A model generated the notes under the pieces. The model worked only from the letters and a program-made list of their open reading frames with translations. It did no database searches and was not told the origin of the DNA. The position numbers and the translations under genes were made by a program. Below, in pieces: positions 1 to 12,700 of a stretch of DNA of 64,000 nt. The stretch covers positions 186,001 through 250,000 of the forward strand of contig JAESIW010000203.1 in assembly GCA_016802295.1 (NCBI GenBank). Direction: 5' to 3'. The number at the start of each line of letters is the position of its first letter. Position 1 is the first letter of the stretch. The DNA is from Brachionus rotundiformis. Taxonomy: Eukaryota; Rotifera; Eurotatoria; Ploima; Brachionidae.

Positions 1-310
1 GTGCTTCTAGTATAAAATTTTTCAAAAAATAGTCATAAACTTGAAAAAAATATTGAAAAAAAATTTAAGTCGCTGATTTGGTGACTTACTTTAAATTTTT
101 TTTCTTAAATAGAGTCAATATTACTGAAAAGTATCAAAAAAAAAATCTAATTTTTTATTAAAAAGATGACGTTTTTCAATCGAATGCTAAAACCAGTAAC
201 TCGATTTTTTTTCAAGGTCAAGTCAAACGACTTGACTTCTAAAAGACTCTAAAATTACTTTTTTTTTTTACTTTAGCGCAAGTCTGCAAAAAAATGGCAA
301 GCATATGAAC

Positions 311-1122
311 AAATTAAAATGATCATGCTCAAAAATTATTATTATTATTATTATTATTATAAAAAAGCTACAGCAAGACTAGCTTGCGGAGGCGGCCTAC
401 ATGAGAGGTCGCCTATGGTAGCTCGTTGCACATAATGAGATAAAAGACTGATAGAAATATACAATAAGAATTTTAGGGTTAGAGCAGTTAGTTAAATTTT
501 ACAAGAATAAAAAAATTAAAAAATAAAAACTGGGATTCATCATTGTTATAAAACAACAACAATTCAAAACATGATTACAAAATTGAATCATTTCCACTAG
601 ATAAATCAGTATGCGAAAGAGATCTCGGTATATATATCAAAAATGACCTAAAATGGGACACACAAGTAACATATGTCACAGCTAAAGCTAATAGGATTCT
701 CGGCATGTTGAAGAAATGTTAGCAACATTAAACTACTATACGCTTCAATGGTCAGACCTCACTTAGAATACGCCATAATCTCTTGGTGCCCTTATCTAAA
801 AAAAGATATTGATACGATAGAAAAGATTCAACATAGATCAACTAAGTAAGACTGCGAAGAGATCTGATACAGTTGTTTAAGTTAAATAACAAAATTGAAT
901 TAGTTGAGTTTAGAAAAGATTTAACCTATGGTCAAGGTTAAACTTAATTTTTATGTACGCAAATTTCTGCAAACATTTTATGCGTGCAGAATTTTGCACA
1001 ATACTCGGTCATGGTTTAACATGTTTTGTTACACATGAACATTTATCTGTGCATTGAATAATTCAATTAAAAAAACTAAGTTGGTCAAAGAAATTAAAAT
1101 TTGAGCATGATCATTTTAATTT
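311..1122. repeat. Interval bounded by 23-bp perfect inverted repeats
   Basis: The arms at 311-333 and 1100-1122 are exact reverse complements over 23 bases and share the core GATCATGCTC / GAGCATGATC. They enclose about 770 bp that includes a LINE reverse-transcriptase relic and a GC-richer stretch at 370-440. Terminal inverted repeats of this length would fit a non-autonomous DNA transposon that captured, or was interrupted by, the LINE. I see no clear target-site duplication, so the mobile nature is an inference. A (TTA)n microsatellite lies just inside the left arm at about 338-360. Confidence 0.5.
598..945 (+). mobile_element. Non-LTR retrotransposon reverse-transcriptase relic (3' part)
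   Basis: Conceptual translation across two frameshifts gives the region after the RT catalytic core of LINE-type polymerases. It starts with a segment reading ERDLGIYIKNDLKWDTQV, then a LGMLKKC-like piece, a MVRPHLEYA-like piece ending near WCPYLKKDI, and a RRDLIQLFK-like piece. Family knowledge: this order is typical of CR1/Jockey-like ORF2 C-termini. Stops and frame changes show that it is dead. It lies between the inverted repeats at 311 and 1122. Confidence 0.75.
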
Positions 1123-1212
1123 AATCATAAACTTCAATATGCCAAAAAAATCAGACTTGTGTGTATTTCATGAATAAATAATATCAATACAAGAATTTAG
1201 ATTTTAGTGTGT

Positions 1213-1315
1213 GGAATAATTAGGAACCATGGTGTATCAGATCACCTGATCTTAATCCAATCGAAAACTTATGGTCATATATGGTACTAAATTTTTAGAA
1301 ACCAAGTTGACTTCA
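1213..1315 (+). mobile_element. Tc1/mariner transposase fragment
   Basis: One frame reads WCIRSPDLNPIENLWSYM. SPDLNPIE.LW is the hallmark block around the last acidic residue of the DD(E/D) catalytic triad in Tc1/mariner transposases. The frame is closed by stops on both sides and the rest of the transposase is not recognisable, so this is a short degraded remnant. It sits about 90 bp outside the right inverted repeat and just downstream of the BRWD-like gene's stop codon on the other strand. Confidence 0.7.
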
Positions 1316-1388
1316 ATCTAATGTAATGGTGCAAAAGTCATTAAGCCTGGCAACCGCCCAATAACTAGCTTCATGTGATATTATCTAT

Positions 1389-4300
1389 CTATATTTGTTG
1401 ATGAGTAAATGTGAATAAAAGCTTACAATTAAGAGAGTTTATTTTTCTGTTTGATGAAGATCTGGTCGCATATCCGCTTGTCGATGGACCGACAAAATCA
1501 TCCACAAAATTTCTTGTCTCACAATTATCTTTCTTTAAGGCTGAGTTTTTAAACAACTTGCCAAAGTTGTTCTCGCCTTCGAAGTAATTCACCTGGTGCT
1601 GTGATCTCCTAATACCAAATATTTACTACACCACAATAAAAAAAAAAAATAACCAAATTATTTTACCTCGATCTGTTGGATCGACTCTTTTCCAATTCAG
1701 CAGCTTCGAATCTCTTTCTAATCTCAGCTAGCTTTTCGTCACAAAACGACTCGAGCCTCAGGGTCATGCTGTAAATGGCCGATCTCTTGTTTGTGTTATA
1801 GGCCTTGGAATTTTTGAACACCAATTTACAGTCCTTTTCAAATTGGTTAAAATCATTGCTGTACATGTTGTAGTTGATTCTGTTCCTGATGATGGCAAAG
1901 TCGATTGGCTTTTTGACTATTTCGCCATAGTCCGGATAGGTCTCTAAGTCAACACTCTGCCTAAACGGCCCCGAGTCCGGGTGCCGTATGATGCTCTTGA
2001 CAAGCTTTTTGGCCTCGTCTTTCCACGAATAGACTCCATTGGAGCTGTTCTCTGGCTCAATGGGCGCCTGGTTGCTCTCTTCGGCGTGCTGTCTGCTCCT
2101 CAAATTGAATCTTAGGTTGGTGGTTCCGGGCTGGTTGTCGGCCCGGAGGCGTCTTGACGTGCGCCGAGCTGTGCTCGGACTAGCCTGGGTCTCGTTCAAA
2201 TTCGAATCCTTGCACAAACGTTTGTAAATTGGTCTCGGATTGGAACAGTCCGGATCGAGTATGAACTCGATGAGAACTTGGGTGAGCAAAGTGGCCTGTT
2301 TGCATATGTTGCTGTCCGGTTCGTTGAATTCATGCGCGTCCTCTTCTATTTTGCGTATGTCCCATTCGATGGCCTCCAATCGGCGATAGTACCTGTTGGC
2401 CACTCTTTCCTTAATTGTGTTCAAATCGATCGGATAGCCGATGACCATGGCATAGTTGGGAAAGGCGATCAAGTCGACTGGCAGATTGAACGGCTCGGCT
2501 ATTGACAGCTCGCGTATTATCTCGATGCCTTGCGAGATGCGCTCGCACTGTGTGTCCCGGTCAATGCCGTGCCATTCGTCCAAATCGGGCTCGTACAGCA
2601 GACCGGCTAGGTCGTCAATATCAAACGAGTCCAAGTCCCACGGACTCAGCGCCTCGTGGTCATTGCTGTCCCAAACAATCGAAAAGCACTGAAACTCACT
2701 GTGCGGATACTCGTCTTGGAACGGCTTGTGATGCTCAATGGTGCCAAAGTACCACGAGTCGTCTATGTAGCTCCTAAATTTGTCCTTCGGCTGCCATTTT
2801 TTTTCCAATGACTTTTCATAGTGTTGTCTCAATATGACAAAGTCGGCCACCCCAGGCATGTCATGGTACTTAAGGGTCAACTTCTGGCCAGTCAAACCAC
2901 CGCTAATTGGATCAATTACGTTCAGCTTTAAGCACACCAACCTGGGTGGCTTTATTTCTATGGTAATGCTTGTTATTTTGCAGAACTCTTTTACTTGGCA
3001 TTTGTTTGATGGCAAAGTTTTTTCGTCTATTTCGTACAATTGCTTTTCGCGCACAGCCTGAATGTAGAGCTCGTGTCCTTGACGAAAATAGACCACTTCG
3101 TCGCCAATTTGCGGCACATAGGGCGTCTTGCGCGGCTTAACACCGCTCAGCCACTCGGGCGGCACATAGTCGCCGCTCAGTTCGTTCAGGTTCAGCTTGC
3201 TGCTTTTTGAATTTGATTTGGACATTTTTTTGCCCAACTGGACGGCCACCTTGGTGCCAAGAGAATTTCGATTATTGGCCTTTTTGGGCTTTTTGGGGCT
3301 TTTTCTTGGCGATTTGGACGCCGCCTTGCTCGTACACGGCCTGTTCGGGTCCAAATTTTCATCATTCTCGCACTCACTGTCCCCCGTGTCCATTTCACTG
3401 TTCGATTCTTCTTCCAATTGGTCCTCCATTTCTTCATCACTCTCCAATTTGGTGAGCTTTTTGGCAATTGTGCTGCTCTTTGGCTTGGGCCTAGAGACCT
3501 CGTCGTCCGAGTCGTTGTGAATGTGGAGCGGCTCGTCGTCGTCGTCGTCCACCCGGAGCACCCTCTTTTTGGCCTTTTTCCTCGACCGGGTGGACCGGAC
3601 CGGCGGCCGGCGGCCGTCCTCCCACTCGGAGCTCTCGCTCTCCGCCGAGCTCTCACTCGACAGCGGATTGTTGTCCATGTAGTCGACGCGTCTGCTCGGT
3701 CTGTTCCTGCTAAGATCGTTTGATTGACGTGTATTGGTGTCGTCGTCCACTTGGATAAAGTTGTCCAAGTCGACAGTGTCCTCTTCCATTGGTTCGATGT
3801 CGTCTTGGCGAGTTTTTTTCGATTTGTAGCGGCCTCGCTTCACAAATGCGTCCTTGCTGTTCTCATCTTTGTAAATGTAGACGGAGCCTCGTTGGCTGAG
3901 CTCGACTTCCTTGAAGCCGCGCTTGTAGTCGCTTTTTTCGTGTTCGAAGCTGAGCAAGCGGGCGCTCTGGCTCGTGCGCAACACCACGCCGTCCAATGCA
4001 TTGATCAGGCTCTTGGTCCAGCCGTGGCGAGCCCGTGCCGGCTCCGGGTCGGCCTCCTCGGCCTCTCGGTCGCCGATTATCTCCGATAGGCCGTTTTCGT
4101 TTGTTATTATGTGAGGTATTAGTTGAGCGTCGGTGAGATTCTCTCTGCCCGGGACCAAGCGTTGCATTTCGGCATCGTACGGGTTGCCGTCAGCGTCGAC
4201 CAGAAACGGCGGCGGCATTAAATGCGGCGCCGATTGGGTCTGTTCGTCCAGGACAAAGCCGTTCATGTCACGCATCAACGGACGGTAGTCAGTGTGAAAA

Positions 4301-7300
4301 AATAGCTGATCGGGCACTTTTTTGTAGTTGTCATCTGAGCCAAACGAGAATATGGTCAAGTTGCCGTGGGAATCAGTCGAGGCGAACATGTCAGATGTAG
4401 ACGACCATTTGGTGTCGAATAGGCACCCGTGGCCCTCATTTTCTATCCGATTGTAGAATTTTTTGATCATTTTTCCGCTAAATATGTTCCAAATGATGAC
4501 GTTGCCGTCGTGGCCAGCGCTGAGCAGCACTCGCGGGTCCTTCGGATGAGCCTCTAGGACAAATATCTCGTTTGAGTGAGAGCGCAGCTCGTGGACTAGC
4601 TGAGCATCGCTCGAGTTCCACACTTTGATCACAAAGTTGTTCTGGGCAGTGATCACAAACGAGTCGTCACAGTTCCACGCCACCATTGTAACACTGTACT
4701 TCTTGCACAAAATGTCTGAAAAGTCGTTCGCTTCTGACCTAAACCAGACACACATAATTAATTAGTACAATTTTAGCAAATAGTTAAGTTATATTTCACT
4801 TTTCCAGTGTCTTGGAGCCGTCAATGAGAATGTTTTTGAGCTGTTGGGACTCGAAGCTCCAAATTTTGGCCGTGCCATCCTTGCTGCCGCTCAAAAACCT
4901 CGCCGATGTGTTGGCAAATTGGATGCTATCGACCCAGTTGGTGTGAGATTCAATTTCGCATACCTTGGTCGGTTCTCCATTCTCAAAAGAATAGACCCTG
5001 ATTGCATAGTCATTGCTGCCAGCAGCCAAGAATAGACCACCTTCAATTATATAAAAAAATTAACAAAATAATATTTATTTTTTATTAAACTAGCGTGCTA
5101 GTGAAGCAGAAGTAGCCAGCTCAAAGGAGACCGACACATGCTATATAGATCACAAATGCGATATGATAGCTTGTTTAACAGGCCAAGGATGTATCACGAG
5201 AGGAATGCTGAAAGCTACTGGAAAATATGCAATAGATATTTTGCACAATCTCTTCAGCAGAACATGGCGCCAAGAAGTCATCCCATACGACTGGTAAAGA
5301 GGTCTTTTAGTCAAGCTTCAGAAAAAAGGCAACAAAATGCTATGTGCTAACTGTAGAGGAGTAACACTGCTACCTATAGCAGGTAGGGCGTTCTGTGGGA
5401 TAATTGTGTGAAGAATCAGGGTTTCTTTGGATGGTATACTTTAAGGAAGAACAAGCAGAACTTAGAAGAGGTACAGGATGCATAGACCAGATATTTGCGC
5501 TAAGGAATATCAAAGAACAAAGTTTGACTTCAAGAAGGCCTTTGATAGTATACACAGAGAAACCTTTGGGTCATATTAAGAAATTATGGTTTGCCTCAGA
5601 AGATAGTTAACTTGATAAAACTCTTCTACGGGAAATTCTGGGTAAAGGACAGTCTGAGAGCTTCAAAGTGTGTACGAGAGTCAGACAAAGATGTGCTCTC
5701 TCTCCAACACTATTCCTAATTATGATTGATTATGTTATGAGAAAGGCTACCTCAATCCCGAGAGGTATACAATGGGAGTTAACAACAAAGCTTGAAGATG
5801 TAGACTTTGCAGATGATCTGGTGTTAATATCGAAAAGAGAAAATGACACTAATAAACCTCGATCACCATAGATAGTACCCAAATTGAGTGTAATACTAAG
5901 GAAGTATAATAAGTGGAACAATCGGAGCACATAAAGACATTAAGAATTTACTTTCAAACGCAAAAGGAATATTTGCCAGACTAGTACCAGTATGGAAATC
6001 AAATAACTACAGCAAGGACACGAAAATCAAGATATACAACGCTGTATTAAAATTAACTCTGATGCATGGAAGCGAATTTCAGAGATGGATAGAAAAAGCC
6101 TAAACACCTTCCTTGGATTCTTGATATACACTGAGCTCAAGAAAGAGCTCGCCAAACTGAGAATGATATGACATTGGGGAGAAGCAAGGGTAAAGGAAAG
6201 AATCGACTTGAGTGGAAATCAGAATTAATGACCATGTGCTACACAAGGAGTGAATAAGAACAGAAAATATATATATTTTTTATACCTGGACTGAATGAAA
6301 GGCACAGCATTTGACTGCCCGGACGAGATTTTTCTATAAATCTTTTTGGCTTTGGACTTGATTAAATTAATTATTATTTCTAATTTAAAAAATATATGTA
6401 ATTATTTTTACTTAAATTCTAAAGTGTCTGAATTCCAATTCCAAAAGCACATGACTCCATCACTGCCTGACGAAGCAAGCCACCGCGTACTTCCAAGACA
6501 ATACGGTGAAAACTAATCAACAATAAAAAAAAAATATTTATTTAAATTAAAAAAGACTATTATTTTTAATTTAATTTTAATAAACGTTTAATTATTTTTC
6601 TTAAATTAAAATAGAATTAAATTAACAACCTCTATAGAAGTGACCATAGATGTATGAGATTGTAAAATTGACTTGCACTCAGTGGTTTTGAGGTTCCAAA
6701 TTCTCAGAGTTTTGTCACAGCTACCTGAAGCTAAAAGAGTATTCTCAAAATTAATGTCTATATCACTGATTTCTTTCTCATGTCCCCTAAACGTGGCCAA
6801 TAGTCTACCATCATGCGCACTCCAGGCCTTTATCAAATTGTCATCTGCGCCAGTTAGTATGTAGCGACCAGTGCGGTCAAAGCAAATACAATACACAGCG
6901 GACAAGTGACCGAATATTCGTTTTTGCATTATAACCGACCTGAAATGGTCTGGCTGAATTAAGCCGGTTGACAGCTCTCTTCCATCAAGTTGTCGCTTGA
7001 ACATATTTATTATTAGATTGACTCCGCTATTTTTGGTTCTGGCCGAGTGATTGAAGTAGCTTTTATTTGCGTGGTATTTGAGGTAAAAATTTTTCGGCAT
7101 TGCATCAAAATTGGAATTTTTGTTAAAATTGGCATCCTGTTTTTTCTTGCTTTTTTGAACATCTTCAATTAAATTTAAAAAAAATAAATAAAACAGAGCT
7201 CGAATTTTATTAAGAAAATGTTAAATTAATTTTGTAATTTGTATTTTTTTCTAAATTGGTAATTATTGGTACTTAGGCTAAGAATAAGCGCCCAAATACT

Positions 7301-8088
7301 TTATCGTGCTCGTGTTGGCACATGTTTACTTTTTTTTTTTCTTCAAAACAATAGACAATTAAATAGAACAATAAAAATACTATCTTAATCATCAACAATT
7401 AATAAGTTAAAATCATAAATAAAGATAAAAATAATTTCGAATTTATTCATCAAAAAATTGAATCTTGAAATATACGCCTTCCAAAATGTGAAAGTATTTA
7501 AATGGTTAAGTCTAAAAAATTTCCCATTTTTTTTTAGCTGGAAAGATTTTCAAGTTGTTTGATAAAGCTTACAACTAACCTTGGAGAATAGAATATTGAC
7601 CAATGCCTAGCAAAGAATTGAGTCCAGTGCAGTTTATGTCCAGCTGGTTATCCATCAAATTTCGAATTTGGTTGCACATTTGGAGCAAGAAATTAGCTGG
7701 CACATGCGACAACGAAGTGGACTAGTCAATCGAAAAGAAAAAAGGCTTAGTAAATTTCAAAAATGCTGGTTTTGTTTTACCATTTCTTGGAAAGAGCGCT
7801 CATGTCTGGCCCCTGTCCAGTCGATCCGAGGCGGCAAAACCTTGATAATTTAGTTAATTAATTTGAAATCACTCCAAACTATTAAAGCATCATTTACTCT
7901 AAACTGTTCCAGTTGTTCGATCAGCAAGTCCGAGGTTTCTCTGAATGGCGAGTTCCTCAGAAAATTGGCAATCAAAAAGTAAAGCTCTTAAGTAAATTGA
8001 CGCATTTAGCTCTTCAATTAGTTAGATGGGTAAATAAATGAGACCAACCTGGTAGAATGTTCTCGTTGGCCAGATGCTGCTCGGGCAT
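1389..8088 (-). CDS. BRWD/PHIP-like WD40 and double-bromodomain protein
   Basis: Ten exons fit: 8088-8049, 7986-7898, 7840-7781, 7721-7580, 7162-6630, 6513-6412, 6356-6286, 5040-4800, 4738-1667 and 1608-1389, for about 1,520 residues. The order is an N-terminal helical segment (ELYFLIANF, then HERSFQEM), about eight WD40 repeats, an acidic/basic linker and cryptic Tudor-like region, and two bromodomains (first about 2280-2510, second about 1750-2010 on the DNA). Family knowledge: BRWD1/3 and PHIP read acetylated or methylated histones and act as DCAF-type substrate receptors of CUL4-DDB1. The human proteins are longer at the C-terminus. The exon at 6513-6412 carries one base too many for an open frame. 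The intron between 5040 and 6286 holds an antisense retrotransposon relic. A donor-like GTAAGC near 1430 might end the last exon earlier. Confidence 0.9.
5090..6262 (+). mobile_element. Degenerate non-LTR retrotransposon inside a BRWD intron
   Basis: Broken frames on the + strand carry reverse-transcriptase landmarks in order: a RGVTLLPIAGRAF-like block, DFKKAFDSIHRE, VRQRCALSPTLFLIMIDYVM, and VDFADDLVLIS with the A/F-DD catalytic box. A C-terminal stretch then reads LMHGSE. Family knowledge: this is the LINE RT order for DFxxAFD, RQGC.LSP and FADD, here with R in place of G in the second block. At least four frame breaks make it non-functional. It fills almost all of the 1,245-bp intron between 5040 and 6286 and is antisense to the host gene. 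All other host introns with assigned boundaries are far shorter. Confidence 0.85.
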
Positions 8089-9716
8089 TTTACACTATTG
8101 GTCACTCAAGTTTATCTTTTTAAATTGTGTTGTTGTTCTTTCAAATTAAGCGTAATTATGAACCCCGGCGAGGTTTCTCTAATAGTTAAAATTCACTTGA
8201 ATTTTGGCTTTTTTCTTATCTATCTAATACAACTGTTTAATTAAGATTAACTTAGTGAGGATATTTGGTTCGCAATGAATTCACCTAAATAAGAATATAT
8301 ATTTTTATTCAATCTTATGAAAGAATTTTTTTTTTATGTGAGCTAAGTTGAATTATAATAATAATTTATTTTCCAATAATTAAGCAATTTTTGAGAAAAA
8401 GATTAGGCTGAAATTTGGGGAATAAATTGAAGCAGTTTTGAATATTTGCCGGACAACACACTCAATGGCCTGTCTGTCTAAATGCTCATACATTAGGACA
8501 AATATTACCTTTATTAGTAATATGTTTCTAATTTACAATTTAAATTTTGCTATGAGTATTTTTATTTGCAAAAAAGCTTGCATAATTCGCCCGGGTTAAA
8601 CATGCCTTGCTAAATTTTTAACATATAATTTATGGTACCGACAAAAAAATTGTCTTTGTGAAATTTTAGCATATTCCGTGTAAGATTATAGTTATTTTTA
8701 GTTATTGATAAAATAATATTTTTAAATAAACTATTATCTTTTATTTTTCATCATTTATTTAGACAAACAAAATTAAATAGTGTTTGATTGTCAGTCCAGG
8801 AATTAGATAAAGTTCCACAAGATTTCCCTCAAATCGCATCATTATAGGATTGAATAATCTCTTTGGCTTGACCAGCAAAATCAATTAGCACGTTTCACCA
8901 TTTAATCATTAATTTATTAATAAATTGTTCTAAATTATTTTCTTTTTTAATTAATTTAATAGTTCTTATTTCAAACGACCAAGAAAACGATCTTATCTAT
9001 CTAAAAAATAATTCATGCAAATCATTCAATAGAATTTCTTGTAGACACATTATTCAAAGAAAAATTATATCAATTTTTTATCTATTGTTAACTAAAATCA
9101 ACAAACTGAGCGATTCATAGAATAAATTAAAAAAAGTTTTGTTTTTAAATTTATTATCATTCTATAAAAATTTACCTGAACTAAATTTTCGTTGCTTCTT
9201 TTACGAAAAAAATCTACTCTATGGATTCGAGTAACAAAAAACATCAGAGAAAAAAAAAAACTTAAGGTTAATTTTTTTATTTATATAACTTTCAAATTAA
9301 CAAAAAAAGAAATAATAAAAAAATAATGAAATAGTAAATCCTTAAAAAATATAATGAAGAAAAAACACGATAAAGTACAATATCCTTTATCTTTAATCAA
9401 ACTTTACAACTTAAAAACAACCAACACAAAATAATGAAATTAATATGGTTAAAATGACTTTTTTAAATTTTCTTGGACAGAAAATAATAATATTTACAAT
9501 TTATAATAGTGTTAGATAGTTAAAATAATAAATCAAAATAGATACAAGGCCAGTAAAAAAAATAATATTAATAATAATTATAATAATAATATCTTCTAAA
9601 TAAACAAAACATAATTTTTTTAGATTTAAATATTTGCTGGTTTAAAAATTGTCTATAATATTTGAATAATTTAAAAAAAAAATTTTTTTTGATAACTAAC
9701 AATCCTTAGATTAAGA
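8089..9716. other. Intergenic, AT-rich, no gene seen
   Basis: This stretch separates the 5' end of the BRWD-like gene from the 3' end of the receptor gene; the former reads away from it and the latter reads into it. It has many stops in all frames and A/T homopolymers. It should hold the BRWD promoter near 8100-8300 and the receptor's 3' UTR near 9400-9716. I see no distinct motif. Confidence 0.6.
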
Positions 9717-12700
9717 TTAATGATTTCCTTGGTGAATTAAAGGCTTTTGTTCCATTTGATCTACTTCATTTGTTAATTCAGTGGCATCATATGTCGTTTT
9801 TGAGCTATCATTTGAAGCTGATTGAGTAAAGCTTACTACAGAGCTGATTGGTACTAGCATCTCAAATTCATCACCATTTAAATATTCTGGTAAAGTTTCT
9901 TCATCATATTTATTATTTTTTTCAAAATGGAATACAATTGATTTATCACTTTTAATTAGACGACGAGTTTTTCTATCAAATTCTTTAATGGCTATATCCC
10001 AAGACATTTTACGAATTTTATAGGCACATCTATTTCTTGATTGCGAAGCAGTGAAAAGATAATTTTTTCCCAGATCCAGAAGAAATGAGAGGAATAAATT
10101 ATTTTCTTCTGGAAGCTTCAAATATTTATGACTTGAAATTTCTTGGTAATTGAGTGACTTAATCACTGATGAGGAATTGGTAAAATTAGATAATTTTGGA
10201 CTGGGCTCAGCACTGGTTCGTTTGCTATCTGAGCTTGAATTGCTGTTAATTAGACTATTTTTCTCGTAATTGGCTTCCTCATTAGTAGTTCGAACAAGAG
10301 GATCCACTTGCTTGTTGAATGTTACATTTATTGTTTTGGCTTCATATTGTGGAAACCAATGAAGCTTGTTGTAGTCATCGTGGAACTTGTTTTGACCTAT
10401 TATGAAGGGGGTCTGGAGATTTAAAACTTCGTCTCTGGTACCACAAACATAGACTATTTTATGAGCATTTTCAATTGCTTCAGATCTTGTTTTAACATCG
10501 GTGGAGTAGTTGATAATTTCTATGGAAACATTTTTGAAATGTCTCTTAAATTAAATATTTTTAATAAAATTTAAAAACTTTTATGAATTTATCAAAAGTT
10601 ATTAGATAAAATCTTATTAGATCAATGCATTTAATAGAATATGATATAAATTAAAATAATTTGGTTAATATAAAAATTAATAGGACTTAAATCCAGTAAA
10701 AAAATTATGTTTTTTTCTATTTGACTCAAATTTTAATTATCATTGAATCATTTAATGGGAATTAGTCTCCACAAAATGTCAATATTTCCATTGACAATAA
10801 AAAATGAAAATAACTTTAGGAATTCTTAAATGTAGCTTTAATTAAGATTTAAATTAAAAAAATATATGTATCATTTAATTATGTTTGTCATTTTGTTCAA
10901 ACAATTCCACTTAAATCTGATTTGAATGAATTTAATCTCTTACCTTTAAAATATCCGTGTATTTGAGGATAAAATCATTTAATTTATCTTGTTGTTGTTT
11001 GTTCAAAAATATTGATAGATAGAAAACAATATTTATGTTTGATGCTTAAAAATAAATATTTAAAAATTAAAAAAAAATATTTTCTTTTTTTATATTGTTG
11101 CTGTTAAACTTACTTGAAGCATAATTGATAGCTTTGTGAAAACTAATCAAATAAATTAAAACAGATATTAAAGTAATAATTAGAATAAAAACAATCATAT
11201 AAATTGAGTATCTGCTCTCGATTAGGCTCAAAAGTCCGACTCCATTGCAAAACTCGTTTAGGTCTGTTTGTTCAGATTGGTCATATGGTAGCATTATTGA
11301 AGACAAATTGAAATTGTTCGGAAGTAGACCAGCAAGTGTGTCCGTCTTGAACAATATCTCATTAATATCAAAATTAGAATTGTTCAACTTATTGGTCAGC
11401 ACAGTGCTTTCTTTTGGACACTTGAAATGACTAAGATCCATGGTCGTGTCCAATTTTGAAACGCGAATTTGCGGCTTGAGTCGATAGCACTCATCGCGAG
11501 AGTATTGTTTGCTTGGCTCGACAGATTTCGGGTCCGAGACCATTTTGGAGTGCAGGTCGAATTTGATCAGCAGTCGATTGCACTTGGTACACTGTATTTG
11601 ATTGTTTGCCACTGATTCATCAATGCATTGGTGAACTCCTGGACAAAATTTGCTTCTTTGCTTCACCTCTAATTCTAAAAAGTACTTGCCTTTTTTTAAA
11701 TGCTTTATTTCGACAAGATCTTTGGAGCTTATTGGGTCAATAAATGCCACTGGCCTAACATCCAATTTGAACAAGTACTCCTTGCCATAGCCTTTTTTGT
11801 GTATATCCTTATCAAAATAGGTGTATTCGTACAAATTGAATCTATAATATGTTTTATTGACCACACTGGACTCGGCCACTCGACGATAATCATTGAATAT
11901 TATATTCAGTTTGTAAAATTCCTTCGCTTCACCATACTTGAAGTCAATGCACAGCCTTGGCAAAAAATCGCGATTGCTTAGCATTGAAGCCGATTGGTCA
12001 AGATTGACATTTTTTCTCATCGAAGACAATTCTTCATTTTGAAAATGAATGGCTTAATTAATTAAAAATAAAAATTAAATAAATATAAAATTTTTAAATT
12101 TTATTCTACTAACTAACCCATTTTAACATTATCAAAGTTGAACAAATTAAAAGGGCTATCTTTGCAGTGCAAGCTTCTTTCGGTCTTGGAAGAAGCATCT
12201 TTATTCAATGGGACATAGTGTATCTCACCATTTTTAGTGTCGTCTTTGAAAAGATTGTAGCATTCAGTACACTTGTCAAAACAGCTACAATACTGATTTG
12301 TATCACTGGACGAATTCAAACAGGTGTTTTTCTCTGTCGGTTTGTCCAAAATGCCAACATAGTTCAATCTGTCACGAGATTTGATCAGCTTGATAACTAG
12401 ACCATTGGTCAACATTTGGCTACGTTTCGTCACCAAATTGGGAGCAAAGTATAAATTTTCTTGGTCCAGATGAGTAAAGTATTCAACATTTTCAAAGTAA
12501 ATGCTTTTCTTTCCCAATTTGCGAGCCTCATCAACCTTTTTTATCTGTTCATCGTCAAGCGAAAAGATATCCGAATCGCCCAAAATGGTTTCGAACTCTT
12601 GCGACATGGCTTGCAAGATTATGTAGTAGTGGTCGTTCAAGGAATATGGCATATATCTTAAAATACATGTATATTTCATTAGATGACCAGAACACAAATC

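Noticed and set aside
338..360. (TTA)n run as a CRISPR-like or functional repeat
   Set aside because: Simple trinucleotide microsatellite, common in this AT-rich DNA.
240..440. GC-richer stretch near 370-440 as a tRNA or tRNA-derived SINE
   Set aside because: I could not find A and B boxes or a cloverleaf in it.
2039..4089. Several + strand open frames (60-120 codons) opposite the large BRWD exon, and a 154-codon minus frame at 3192-3656
   Set aside because: They overlap a conserved coding exon in other frames and have no recognisable domains; the GC-richer composition of the exon opens them by chance.
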